Source: Maribacter sp. (lineage in GTDB: Bacteria; Bacteroidota; Bacteroidia; Flavobacteriales; Flavobacteriaceae). From it: a DNA stretch of 42,065 bases. Position numbers and translations under genes: made by a program. The first letter of the stretch is position 1; each line of letters starts with the position of its first letter. The DNA is taken from assembly GCA_029287355.1 (NCBI GenBank), contig JARFRH010000194.1, forward strand, positions 1 to 42,065, written 5' to 3'. The notes under the pieces are model-generated. The model saw nothing but the letters and a program-made list of their open reading frames with translations, had not been told where the DNA came from and did no database searches. This document shows positions 33,729-42,065 of this stretch, piece after piece.

Positions 33729-33814
33729 TTTTTGACACTAGGCAATCAAACTATAAATAGAAAAGTGCTATCGGTTGTTATTATGCTTATATTTAATGGG
33801 CTCTATAACTGATT

Positions 33815-36784
33815 TTGACTGTGTACCATTGCCAAAGATATTTTTGCATTTCAATTGCTTTTGCTTTACTGTTTCTCTCTTCCTGCATCGAAGACAAAAA
33901 CTTCGCCGAACCGCTTCCTGAAAACGTAAACTTCAATTTTCATGTGCGGCCCATTTTGGTGCAAAATTGTTATTTATGCCATGGCCCCGATCCGAGCGGC
34001 AGAAAAGCGGATTTACGGCTAGATACTTTTGAAGGCGCGACAGCAGTTTTGAAAGAAGGAGGTCATGCCATTGTACCCGGAAAACCCTCGAAGAGCCAAC
34101 TAGTTTATCGTATTTTCCACGAAGAGGAAGACCAAGTCATGCCTCCTCCTGAATCCAATTACAAATTGACTGCACGCGAAAAGGCGCTCCTGGAAAAATG
34201 GATAGATCAGGGTGCCGAATGGAAAGAACATTGGGCGTTTATACCACCGAACACATCCATACCAACGTCAAACAATAATGCGATTGATTCATTACTAGAT
34301 GTTCGGCTTCTACAAAAACAACTTATAAAATCACCTGAAGCAGACAAATATTCATTGATTCGACGGGTATCATATGTGTTGACCGGGCTACCACCCTCCC
34401 CTTCGGATATTGAATATTTTATTGTCGACGATTCTCCCAGAGCTTATGAAAAAATGGTAGATGCTTATTTGAATTCTCCTGCTTTCGGAGAACGATGGGC
34501 GCGACATTGGATGGACTTGGTACGATATGCGGAAACCAAAGGACATGAATTCGATTATTCGATCGTTGGCATCTGGCGGTACCGTGATTACCTGATCCGG
34601 GCATTCAATGAAGATGTGCCGTACAACCAATTAGTGAAAGAACATTTGGCGGGGGATTTATTGGATTCGGTTCGGTTCGATTCCGAAACAAAAATAGCCG
34701 AATCACCTATTGGTACCGCATTTTTTGCCATGGCAGAAGGCACCCATAGTCCGGTTGATATTAAAAAAGATGAAGCGGACCGTATCGATAACATGATCGA
34801 TGTGACTTCAAAGACCTTTCAAGGCCTCACTGTTTCCTGTGCACGCTGTCACGACCACAAATTCGACCCTATATTGACCGCTGACTATTATTCTATGTAC
34901 GGATTGATGGAAAGTACTCGGTTCACACCAATTGCAGCGGAACAATCCATTGAAACAGAAAAATCAGTAAAAGAAATTGAAGATGTAAAGGCATACATGC
35001 TTAAATTGATTTCCGATAAATGGGATGAAAAAGAAATTGTGCAAAACGACCTTATACCCAAAGAAGAGGTAGCTGCCGATACTACCTATCAAATTATTGG
35101 AGACTTTCGAAATGCTGATTTAGACGGATGGAAAAGCAACGGTACGGCCTTTGGTCGGCGCACTACTTTGGGCGACCCGATCATCGAAAAGTCTTCGGGA
35201 AAATTGCTACGACTGGATGAAGGTCGAGCCTCGAGCAAACTTTTCGGAAAAAGGATTTTCGGATCGCTCCAGTCCCAAAACTTTATTTTGGATAAGGACT
35301 TTATTGGTATCAGGGCGAGAGGAGAAAAAAGTACCATCCGACTGGTAATCGATAATTTCCAATTGATTCAAAACCCGATTTATGGGGAGTTGGAGATTCC
35401 CGTAAACAATGGGCAATGGCAAAATCACGTAATTGATGTAACTCCTTGGAAAGGCCATAAAGCCTATATCGAAATTCTTCCCGGAGGATACCAAAGCCAT
35501 AAATATCAACTTCCAGAAGATGCTTACGTAGAGGCACAATACGCCATCACTTATAATTCGCCTTGGCCTACCGAAGTCAAAGCACAAAATGAATCAGCCC
35601 CAAAGCAGGATTGGGCCAGGTTGAAACGATCTGCCAGCCAAATCCAAGAAATAAATAATAGCCTACAAACTGGTAAATTACCAACTTCGTTTCCCGAACT
35701 AAAATCCACATTGGATAGCACAGAACAACTCGCCAAAAAGTTGACCAATAGTTCTTTTTACTATGGGATTACCGATGGATTCGGAATTGACAGTCCTATA
35801 TTCAATAGAGGAAATCATCAAGAGCTTTCGGAAGAAAAAGTGTCGAGAAGTTTTTTGTCGGCCTTACCCCAAGGCGGCGTGCCCTTTGAGACCAATGGAA
35901 GTGGTCGAATGGAATTTGCCAATGCCCTATTGGCTTCCGAAAATCCATTGACCTCACGCGTAATGGTCAATCGAATTTGGCATCATCTTTTTGGGCGGGG
36001 CATCGTTGAAACTGTGGATAATTTCGGATTGCAAGGTAAACTTCCCTCCCATCCAAAGCTATTGGATTATCTCGCCATAAAATTTCAAAAAGAAGATTGG
36101 TCAATCAAAAATTTGGTGCGTTCGATTGTCATGACCGATGCGTTCAAAAGAAGCACCCTAAGAACGGAAGAACTCATAGAGGCCGATCCAACGACTATTT
36201 ATTTGGCTTCTTTTCCCGTCAGGAGATTGGAAGCCGAGGCCATTCGTGATGGTATTTTAGTTGCTTCGGAAAGCTTAAACGATAGTTTATACGGCCCTCC
36301 CGTCGCCACTTATCTAACCCATTTCATGCAAGGTAGAGGTCGCCCAGCGGTATCGGGGCCACTCGATGGTAATGGTCGTAGAAGCATTTATTTGGAAGTG
36401 CGCCGTAACTTTCTGGAACCGATGATGACTACTTTTGACAGGCCCATTCCGTTTAGCACCTTCGGCAAACGCGATGTGACCAATGTACCCGCCCAATCAT
36501 TAATTATAATGAACGATCCTTTCGTAGCGAGACAAGCCGAGATCATGGCAAAAAAAGTATTAGACGATAGAGAATTATCCTTTGATGAACGAATTTCATG
36601 GATTTACATACGTACTTTTTCACGTCCACCAACGGTAGAAGAATTGTCCAAGGCGAAAGAATTCATTGCAATGCTACAGAAGATGGAAACTTCTTCGGAT
36701 ACCGAAACCGATAAAGAATTAGAACTTTGGAAACAATATTGCCATAGTATTTTTAACTTAAAGGAATTTATATATCTGATCTGA
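33815..36784 (+). CDS. PSD1 and planctomycete cytochrome c domain lipoprotein (DUF1549/DUF1553)
   Basis: This 989-residue protein has lipobox FLSSC (Cys24). The heme-c site CYLCH (52-56) begins a planctomycete cytochrome domain. DUF1549 follows (about 150-375; GERWARHWMDLVRYAETKGHEFDY) with a second heme motif CARCHDHKFDP near 342. A jelly-roll-like insert (about 425-560) precedes DUF1553 (about 690-945; LTSRVMVNRIWHHLFGRGIVETVDNFG, FPVRRLEAEAIRDGIL, SLIIMNDPFVARQA). The start must be non-ATG: TTG 33815 or GTG 33821, because the in-frame stop at 33806 and the lipobox leave no other choice. The role is unknown; family genes are linked to extracytoplasmic polysaccharide or organic-matter oxidation. 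Confidence 0.92.
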   Translation: MTVYHCQRYFCISIAFALLFLSSCIEDKNFAEPLPENVNFNFHVRPILVQNCYLCHGPDPSGRKADLRLDTFEGATAVLKEGGHAIVPGKPSKSQLVYRIFHEEEDQVMPPPESNYKLTAREKALLEKWIDQGAEWKEHWAFIPPNTSIPTSNNNAIDSLLDVRLLQKQLIKSPEADKYSLIRRVSYVLTGLPPSPSDIEYFIVDDSPRAYEKMVDAYLNSPAFGERWARHWMDLVRYAETKGHEFDYSIVGIWRYRDYLIRAFNEDVPYNQLVKEHLAGDLLDSVRFDSETKIAESPIGTAFFAMAEGTHSPVDIKKDEADRIDNMIDVTSKTFQGLTVSCARCHDHKFDPILTADYYSMYGLMESTRFTPIAAEQSIETEKSVKEIEDVKAYMLKLISDKWDEKEIVQNDLIPKEEVAADTTYQIIGDFRNADLDGWKSNGTAFGRRTTLGDPIIEKSSGKLLRLDEGRASSKLFGKRIFGSLQSQNFILDKDFIGIRARGEKSTIRLVIDNFQLIQNPIYGELEIPVNNGQWQNHVIDVTPWKGHKAYIEILPGGYQSHKYQLPEDAYVEAQYAITYNSPWPTEVKAQNESAPKQDWARLKRSASQIQEINNSLQTGKLPTSFPELKSTLDSTEQLAKKLTNSSFYYGITDGFGIDSPIFNRGNHQELSEEKVSRSFLSALPQGGVPFETNGSGRMEFANALLASENPLTSRVMVNRIWHHLFGRGIVETVDNFGLQGKLPSHPKLLDYLAIKFQKEDWSIKNLVRSIVMTDAFKRSTLRTEELIEADPTTIYLASFPVRRLEAEAIRDGILVASESLNDSLYGPPVATYLTHFMQGRGRPAVSGPLDGNGRRSIYLEVRRNFLEPMMTTFDRPIPFSTFGKRDVTNVPAQSLIIMNDPFVARQAEIMAKKVLDDRELSFDERISWIYIRTFSRPPTVEELSKAKEFIAMLQKMETSSDTETDKELELWKQYCHSIFNLKEFIYLI

Positions 36785-36790
36785 CAGCAT

Positions 36791-38236
36791 ATGAGTAAGT
36801 ACCACAACTTTATGCAGCGACCCTTGTCGCGACGGGAAATGCTCGGCATCTGCCAAGGTGGTTTCGGGGCACTCGCTTTTACAGGTCTTTTTGGGGCACT
36901 TCCATTCGGCTGCAAACGGCCAAAAAATCTTGCTGCAAGCAATGAGCTATATCTAGGCCCACACTACTTGCCAAAAGCGAAAAATGTGATTTTTCTGTAT
37001 ATGGATGGCGGGGTATCTCAGGTCGATTCCTTTGATCCAAAACCTCGGCTTACAGCAGAAAATGGGGAAGATCCCAGAAAAAAATTCAAGGTTGATGCCA
37101 CCCAATTCGATAACGTTGGGAAGATTTTAAAGAGTCCATGGGAGTTCAAACAGTATGGGGAATGCGGAATGCCGGTAAGTGAATTATTCCCTCATATTGC
37201 AACTTGTGCCGATGATATTGCATTGATACGTTCGCTTACCTCCAAATTTCCTGAGCACACTAATGCCAACTATTTTCTACATACCGGAAGTGGCATTCAA
37301 GGACGGCCTAGTATGGGGTCTTGGATGACCTATGGCCTAGGGAGTGAAAATAAAAATATACCCGGCTACGTGGTCTTGGACGGAGGGTTGATTCCCCCTG
37401 GAGGACTCGATAATTTCAAAAATGGATTTCTACCGGCCTCATATCAAGCATCCATCTTAAAAGCTGGTGTAGAACCCGTCGCCAATATTACTCCAAGAGA
37501 AGGAATTCCTAAGCTACAGGAAGAAAAATTACGTTTCATTGAAGAAATGGACCAGAGTCTGATGGGAAAAATGGGAGAAGTCGATGCTGTGGAATCAGCC
37601 ATATCAAATTATGAACTGGCCTATAAGATGCAATCTTCGATTCCCGAATTAACCGAATTCTCCGAAGAGACCAAAGCAACAAAAAAGCTCTATGGCTTTG
37701 ATTCCGATGATCCACACACTCGAGGTTACGCTGCTCAGTGCTTATTGGCAAGACGTTTGGTCGAGCGTGGAGTTCGTTTTATAGAATTGACTTGCCCGAA
37801 AGTCGAAGCGGATCGATGGGATCAGCATAACAATTTAAAGGATGGTCATGAAAGAAATGCCCATGCCGTGGACCAACCCATTGCCGGATTACTGAAAGAT
37901 TTAAAATCACGTGGGATGTTGGAAGAAACTTTGGTGGTCTGGACTGGCGAATTTGGGAGAACTCCCTTTGCCCAAGGTGCCGATGGGCGAGATCATAACC
38001 CGTCGGCTTGCAGTATGTGGATGGCAGGAGCCGGCATAAAAGGAGGAACCATTTTCGGTCGTACCGATGATTACGGTTATCGCGTCATCGAAAACGAAGT
38101 GACCATTCACGACCTTCACGCGACCATTATGCACCTCTTGGGAATTAACCATGAGCTTTTGACCTTCAGGTTCGGAGGTCGTGATATCAGATTGACCGAT
38201 GTACATGGCCATATTGTAAAAGACATTTTGGCTTGA
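36791..38236 (+). CDS. Tat-exported DUF1501 (sulfatase-fold) protein
   Basis: This 481-residue protein has a twin-arginine signal with R14-R15 (LSRREMLGICQGGFGALA), so it is exported folded. The alkaline-phosphatase/sulfatase-like DUF1501 pattern is present: NVIFLYMDGGVSQVDSFDPKP, FPEHTNANYFLHTGSGIQGRPSMGSWMTYGLGS, TLVVWTGEFGRTPFAQGADGRDHNPSACSMWMAGAGIKGG and NEVTIHDLHATIMHLLGI. The sulfatase Cys/Ser modification motif is not evident, so hydrolase activity is unproven. It follows the DUF1549/1553 gene by 6 bp, the standard pairing in Planctomycetes. Confidence 0.93.
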   Translation: MSKYHNFMQRPLSRREMLGICQGGFGALAFTGLFGALPFGCKRPKNLAASNELYLGPHYLPKAKNVIFLYMDGGVSQVDSFDPKPRLTAENGEDPRKKFKVDATQFDNVGKILKSPWEFKQYGECGMPVSELFPHIATCADDIALIRSLTSKFPEHTNANYFLHTGSGIQGRPSMGSWMTYGLGSENKNIPGYVVLDGGLIPPGGLDNFKNGFLPASYQASILKAGVEPVANITPREGIPKLQEEKLRFIEEMDQSLMGKMGEVDAVESAISNYELAYKMQSSIPELTEFSEETKATKKLYGFDSDDPHTRGYAAQCLLARRLVERGVRFIELTCPKVEADRWDQHNNLKDGHERNAHAVDQPIAGLLKDLKSRGMLEETLVVWTGEFGRTPFAQGADGRDHNPSACSMWMAGAGIKGGTIFGRTDDYGYRVIENEVTIHDLHATIMHLLGINHELLTFRFGGRDIRLTDVHGHIVKDILA

Positions 38237-38240
38237 AAAA

Positions 38241-38270
38241 GTACGAAGTTGGAGGTAATAGGTACGAAGT
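38241..38270. repeat. Short direct repeat in intergenic gap
   Basis: GTACGAAGT occurs at 38241-38249 and 38262-38270, 21 bp apart, in the 175-bp gap after the DUF1501 gene. It looks like a decayed simple repeat; the function is unknown. Confidence 0.4.
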
Positions 38271-38411
38271 ATATGGCTCATACAAAATCAGAAAGTAGCT
38301 TATGCATTTTTAAGGTTAATTATTTGACCTTGAAGTCATGGCGAACTTTACATACCCCTGTAATTATAGGCTTTTCGCCCCTTGTGGTTAAATAAAGTAA
38401 AATTGGAGAAA

Positions 38412-39326
38412 ATGAATAAAATAGTAAGACATATAATAGCCCTTTGTCTCTTATGCCCTCTATTGGGTGTAAGTCAGAACACTTCGGAAATCAAGCATTC
38501 CTTTTTCATTGCCGGACCACAATTCACGGGAATCATCGGTGAATCCGGAGAAGAAATTTGGGATTCAGGAAAACCTGGAGCGCGCGACGGATATGTCTTA
38601 GACAATGGAAATGTTCTCATTTGTTGGGCAGATGAAGTACAGGAATTTGACACGAATAAAAATATAGCTTTTCAATATACACGAACGGAAAATTCCATGG
38701 AATTGGGCACCGCTGTTCGTCTTCCTAACGGCAATACCATGATTACCGAATCGGGAACCAAGCCTAGAATCATAGAGGTGGAAAAGGAGGGCACGGTTAT
38801 TAAAAGCATACCACTAGAACCTGAAACCGACAATGTACATATGCAAACCCGTATGGCGCGTAAGCTTGAAAACGGCAATTATTTGGTTCCCCACTTGTTG
38901 GCATTTGCCGTAAAGGAATATACCCAAGAAGGGGAAATCGTGAATACGTTCAGTACGGATTTTGAAGATTTCGGTGGGCGCGACGCAAAAACATGGCCCT
39001 TTACTGCCATACGCCTGAGCAACGAAAATACCTTAGTAACCTTAACAAATGGAAATCGGGTTGTCGAATTGAATGCCGAAGGGAACATCGTTTGGATGAT
39101 TGAAAATTCCGATTTTGAGGGAGACCCTTTGGCCGACCCATGTGGCGCCCAAAGACTTCAGAATGGAAATACTGTTGTTGCCAGTTATGGCGCGAAAGAG
39201 GGAATCAGGCTTTTTGAAGTTGATCGAGATAAAAAAATGGTCTGGAGTTATTCCGGTTACAATGTGCACCATTTTCAGATATTGACCACCAACGGCAAAC
39301 CGTTAAAAGGGACTCCTCTTAAATAA
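38412..39326 (+). CDS. Secreted beta-propeller (PQQ/ASST-like) protein
   Basis: This 304-residue protein is counted from ATG 38412, preceded by GGAG; the longer frame from 38382 adds ten residues before the signal. The signal peptide ends at LLGVSQ. The mature part repeats a blade unit of the type xLxNGNxLixxxxxxxixExdxxGxxvW: YVLDNGNVLICWADEVQEFD, VRLPNGNTMITESGTKPRIIEVE, RKLENGNYLVPHLLAFAVKEY, IRLSNENTLVTLTNGNRVVELN and QRLQNGNTVVASYG. This indicates five or six blades like arylsulfotransferase or PQQ-type propellers. Catalytic residues are not identifiable. It sits inside the cytochrome cluster. Confidence 0.82.
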   Translation: MNKIVRHIIALCLLCPLLGVSQNTSEIKHSFFIAGPQFTGIIGESGEEIWDSGKPGARDGYVLDNGNVLICWADEVQEFDTNKNIAFQYTRTENSMELGTAVRLPNGNTMITESGTKPRIIEVEKEGTVIKSIPLEPETDNVHMQTRMARKLENGNYLVPHLLAFAVKEYTQEGEIVNTFSTDFEDFGGRDAKTWPFTAIRLSNENTLVTLTNGNRVVELNAEGNIVWMIENSDFEGDPLADPCGAQRLQNGNTVVASYGAKEGIRLFEVDRDKKMVWSYSGYNVHHFQILTTNGKPLKGTPLK

Positions 39327-39331
39327 TCTAA

Positions 39332-40756
39332 ATGGAGCTGACCCTAATTCTTACCACCAACTTCCTCGAAGAACCCTCCGACTTCATGATTTTTTTGGGT
39401 AGGTTTCATCCTCTAGTGGTTCATCTTCCAATCGGGTTTTTAATTATGGCCGTTTTCGCTCAATTCGCAACGAGTCAACCTAAGTTCCATCCGCTAAAAC
39501 CATTTCTAAAATATTTTTGGGGACTGGGAGCGTTTAGCGCTGCATTGGCGGTTTTATTTGGTTATTTATTATCCCTTTCGGGAGATTATGATGAAGACAT
39601 TTTGTTCTGGCACAAATGGAGTGGAGTAGCTGTTTTGGCATGCTCAATAGCTTGCTATTTTATTTCAAAAAAGCAACAAGAAAATTCAACTATTCCGAAA
39701 TGGGCTTTGATACTACTTACAACGGGCACCATAATCTATACGGGGCACTTAGGAGGAAACCTAACACACGGCCAAACCTATATATTAGAGTACGCACCTA
39801 ACCCTTTGAGAAGTATGGCCGGGCTTCCATCAAAAATCGAACCTAGACAAAAAGTGACGGTCTTAGACTCTGCCGACGTTTATCTCGATTTGATTTCCCC
39901 AATGATGAACCGTAAATGCACTAGTTGCCACAATCGAGGAAAAAAGAAGGGTGACTTACTGCTGACTACCTATGCAAATTTGATGAAAGGAGGCGAAAAT
40001 GGGGAAGTGGTTATCGCCGGGGACGTGGAGGCAAGTGAACTTTTTAGGCGTATCACATTACCTGGGGAACATGATGATTTTATGCCTTCCGAAGGAAAAA
40101 GACCCCTATCCGATCAAGAAGTGGCTATTATCGAATGGTGGATTTCATCAGGGGCACCACCTGAAGGTTTCGTGCCAGAATTTGATACAGAGAAAAAAAT
40201 AACCGCGACAGTCACTAATTATTTGGGTCTCGACAAGAACAATTTTATCAACATTGATGTTCCCCCGGCAGATGAGTCTGTTATTGATTCGTTAAGTGAT
40301 AAAGGTTTTATCATCAATCGATTGATGAAAGACAACTATTTTTTGGAAGCCAATTTCAGTTTGAGTGAAAGAGCACTATCGACCCCAGACCTTGATTTGC
40401 TCCTCCAAATAAAAGAACAGTTAATTTGGCTGGATTTAAGCAATTCCGGAATACAAGAAGAACATCTCGAAAAAATCGGACAACTTGAAAACCTTATTAA
40501 ACTTGACCTGAGTGGGAATGAAATCTCAGATAGTGGAATAACAAATCTCTCAAAACTGACGAATCTCGAATCCCTTAATTTGTATAACACCCAAGTTTCG
40601 GATGGTTTATTGGCCTTGGTTACAAGACTTGGCAAACTAAAGACCCTCTTCCTTTGGAAAACAAAGGTCAGTGACTCCCTTGCAGTGCATCTACAAAAAG
40701 AAAACAAACACTTAAAAGTAATGCATGTGCGAGAGCCAATTATTGAAGTGAACTAA
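39332..40756 (+). CDS. DUF2231 membrane domain-cytochrome c-LRR fusion protein
   Basis: In this 474-residue protein, residues about 20-150 carry four membrane segments (28-45, 61-81, 95-112, 124-140) with conserved His (H26, H31, H94, H139, H146): FHPLVVHLPIGF and YTGHLGGNLTHG, the DUF2231 pattern. A heme-c site CTSCH (196-200) begins a planctomycete-type cytochrome domain with DLLLTTYANLMKGGENGEVVIAGD and MPSEGKRPLSDQEVAIIEWWISSGAP. Residues about 345-455 are leucine-rich repeats (LIKLDLSGNEISDSGITNLSKLTNLESLNLYNTQVSD). The fusion implies membrane electron transfer linked to a binding surface. It begins 5 bp after the propeller gene. Confidence 0.88.
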   Translation: MELTLILTTNFLEEPSDFMIFLGRFHPLVVHLPIGFLIMAVFAQFATSQPKFHPLKPFLKYFWGLGAFSAALAVLFGYLLSLSGDYDEDILFWHKWSGVAVLACSIACYFISKKQQENSTIPKWALILLTTGTIIYTGHLGGNLTHGQTYILEYAPNPLRSMAGLPSKIEPRQKVTVLDSADVYLDLISPMMNRKCTSCHNRGKKKGDLLLTTYANLMKGGENGEVVIAGDVEASELFRRITLPGEHDDFMPSEGKRPLSDQEVAIIEWWISSGAPPEGFVPEFDTEKKITATVTNYLGLDKNNFINIDVPPADESVIDSLSDKGFIINRLMKDNYFLEANFSLSERALSTPDLDLLLQIKEQLIWLDLSNSGIQEEHLEKIGQLENLIKLDLSGNEISDSGITNLSKLTNLESLNLYNTQVSDGLLALVTRLGKLKTLFLWKTKVSDSLAVHLQKENKHLKVMHVREPIIEVN

Positions 40757-40819
40757 CCTATTTTTCATTTAGTGGAATTAATTATAAATCTATCACATCA
40801 CCACTCTTATTGCGAAAAT

Positions 40820-40847
40820 ATAAGGGCCTCTCACAAGACGCCCTTAT
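40820..40847. terminator. Candidate bidirectional terminator hairpin
   Basis: ATAAGGGC (40820-40827) pairs with GCCCTTAT (40840-40847) around a 12-nt loop that can extend by TCT/AGA. It sits between convergent genes. There is no strong T-run on the plus strand; the minus strand continues TATATTTT, so termination of the collagen-like gene is the better fit. Confidence 0.45.
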
Positions 40848-40944
40848 CACAGAAACCATGATTGGAGGATTGGCAATCCTTAATATGGGATTCTTCAAGT
40901 CAACTTTCCTATCAATAAATTATACATTGTCTAGCAATGATCTT

Positions 40945-41637
40945 TCAATCCGGGATATTAAATTTAGCTTTTACTAACTCGTAATCAAGTAAATATTCCT
41001 CAGAATTTTTACCCGAAGACTGTAATTCCCCAGGAATAACAACAAAGCGAAACTGATTGTCGCAAAGGGTAATTATCTGATTGTCAGGAGGTGTTCTAGT
41101 TCCTTTATGAAGAACGAACAATCTAAGAAATCCCGGATCAAACGAAAAGAAGAGATAATCCCATTGACCAGTATCAAAATACATATCATATGGTAGCGCC
41201 GTAACTTCGTCGGGCATCCATGAAGCTTCACAAAACCTGGCATATACCATTATGATTCCTCCGTCTACAACAGCTTGATCAATTTCACTAGTTGTTATGT
41301 CATAAAATCTCCCGGGTTTATCCGGTGTTAGAAATGGAAAAGTACCTTCTGGAATTTCTGTCCAATCTGTAGTGGTAACCGTAATCCAGTCACTGTAGAT
41401 AACATTTGCCGTTCCAGGCTCTCCTTGTGGGCCTTGATCACCTTGATCACCTTGTGGGCCTTGGTCACCTTGTGGGCCTTGATCACCTTGAGCACCTTGA
41501 GGACCAGTTTGGCCTGGGGAACCCGCCGCACCTTGGGCACCCATACTTCCGTCAATGCCATCTTCCGCAGAACAGGCAAAAAATAAAAGGACAAGCGACA
41601 CTAGTCCAAACGATAACATCATTTTACTTTTTTTCAT
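40945..41637 (-). CDS. Collagen-like repeat lipoprotein
   Basis: This 230-residue protein starts at ATG 41637 (MKKSKMMLSFG), chosen so that lipobox FFAC (Cys22) is close to the N-terminus; a frame from 41667 adds ten residues. After the anchor come sixteen uninterrupted Gly-x-y triplets (about 27-75; GPQGDQG, GAQGDQG, GEPG), capable of a collagen triple helix. The C-terminal 150 residues are globular, possibly a trimerising head (VIYSDWITVTTTDWTEIP ... YDMYFDTGQWDYLFFSFDPGFLRLFVLHKG). It is probably surface exposed, forming a trimeric stalk. The head domain is not recognised. Confidence 0.85.
   Translation of the reverse strand: MKKSKMMLSFGLVSLVLLFFACSAEDGIDGSMGAQGAAGSPGQTGPQGAQGDQGPQGDQGPQGDQGDQGPQGEPGTANVIYSDWITVTTTDWTEIPEGTFPFLTPDKPGRFYDITTSEIDQAVVDGGIIMVYARFCEASWMPDEVTALPYDMYFDTGQWDYLFFSFDPGFLRLFVLHKGTRTPPDNQIITLCDNQFRFVVIPGELQSSGKNSEEYLLDYELVKAKFNIPD
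41412..41559 (-). repeat. Tandem DNA repeat encoding Gly-x-y triplets
   Basis: The 9- and 18-bp units (CCTTGATCACCTTGTGGG on the plus strand) are nearly identical within 41420-41490. Near-identical units allow slippage that would change stalk length by whole triplets without breaking frame. Confidence 0.7.
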
Positions 41638-41667
41638 AATCTTAAGGGATTTCAATAAAGTTAACAA

Positions 41668-42014
41668 TTAAATATGTCCTTGAAAAATAGATAATTAAAT
41701 ACTAGCCATAATATAATGGTGATAAACAGACTATTATTAAAACCACCTATAGTCCCTAAAAAATATGAGGGGAAAGTTAGTTCAACAGTGGAGGGATTAT
41801 TCTAACCTGGCTTAAAGATAAGTAATTTAATTTGCAGAAGTACAAAATTTGATGGACGTCTATTCAGTCGACATTGTCATTAAGATTGGAATGGCCTTCA
41901 CACCATGAAAAATGTATCTGCCTTATTTTTCTTTGTAATGCCGCAAGGTAACCTCACAAGCCCTCCTTCGTCTGCACTTAGGACATGCTTCGCGTCGGGC
42001 AAACCCGGATCTTG
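41668..42014. other. Intergenic region next to tRNA-Arg
   Basis: No gene is seen. The first 270 bp are A/T-rich. From about 41940 the sequence becomes GC-rich, with a CGGG-CAAA-CCCG mini-hairpin (41996-42007) just past the 3' end of the tRNA. The origin of this block is unclear. Confidence 0.4.
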
Positions 42015-42065
42015 TAGCCTCACCAGGAATCGAACCTGGATCTAAAGTTTAGGAAACTTCTATTC
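42015..42065 (-). tRNA. tRNA-Arg(CCU), 5' part beyond window
   Basis: On the reverse strand the T arm CCAGG-TTCGATT-CCTGG (42023-42039) is perfect. The anticodon arm is GAAGT-TTCCTAA-ACTTT, with loop U33, anticodon CCU and A37. The 3' acceptor strand TGAGGCT is followed by discriminator A at 42015. CCA is not encoded. The D arm and 5' acceptor lie outside the window. CCU reads the rare AGG arginine codon. Confidence 0.88.

Noticed and set aside
35207-35587. Minus-strand frame of 126 codons
   Set aside because: It is antisense to the insert region of the DUF1549/1553 protein and has no recognisable features.
36791-38236. Active sulfatase
   Set aside because: The C/S-x-P-x-R formylglycine motif was not found. 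DUF1501 shares only the fold.
1-42065. CRISPR array, prophage or insertion sequence
   Set aside because: No regularly spaced identical repeats, integrase, transposase or phage structural genes were found. The only tandem repeats encode the collagen-like triplets.

Overview
The window looks like chromosomal DNA of a marine-type Flavobacteriaceae bacterium (Bacteroidota). The evidence is an AT-rich sequence, start codons with A-rich leaders and few Shine-Dalgarno motifs, TAnnTTTG-type -7 boxes, many secreted proteins and lipoproteins with short Flavobacteria-style signal peptides, a TonB protein, and an arginine decarboxylase/agmatinase pathway with a deoxyhypusine-synthase-like protein. I see no phage, insertion sequence, integrase or CRISPR array. 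The assignment to Flavobacteriaceae rests on recalled family resemblance; no search was run.

Layout. 1-9.7 kb: a partial outer-membrane-type metallophosphoesterase lipoprotein with a kinase-like C-terminal region; an HD-domain protein fused to a Pycsar-effector-like (DUF5706) membrane domain; a large GAF protein; a cytosolic-type metallophosphoesterase; a TonB protein; and a translationally coupled DoxX plus Tat-exported Gfo/Idh/MocA oxidoreductase pair. 10.1-18.6 kb: five co-oriented exported proteins (alpha/beta hydrolase, M20 carbamoylase-like amidase, amidohydrolase lipoprotein, M28 peptidase, sortilin-like propeller), read as a periplasmic or surface amide/peptide degradation set. 18.6-20.7 kb: interspersed-repeat remnants, a frameshifted pentapeptide-repeat gene, a DUF6265 lipoprotein, a zinc-ribbon protein and a CBS protein.

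20.9-28.9 kb: a membrane M28 peptidase overlapping an atypical epimerase; small flavobacterial proteins with clear terminators; an SRPBCC-ArsR operon with two operator dyads placed on its promoter; a DUF2652 cyclase-fold/SRPBCC fusion; and L-threonine dehydrogenase. 28.9-32.6 kb: a four-gene polyamine operon (arginine decarboxylase, agmatinase, DHS-like, acidic small protein). 33.0-40.8 kb: a cluster of the kind common in Planctomycetes: a DUF1549/DUF1553 cytochrome lipoprotein, a Tat-exported DUF1501 protein, a secreted propeller and a DUF2231-cytochrome c-LRR membrane protein. 41-42 kb: a collagen-like lipoprotein and the 3' part of a tRNA-Arg(CCU).

The most unusual points are the kinase-like motif set in the first protein, the orphan Pycsar-effector-like protein, the CA-repeat frameshift in the pentapeptide gene, the paired ArsR operators, and the Planctomycetes-style cytochrome cluster ending in a one-polypeptide fusion of membrane domain, cytochrome and LRR.
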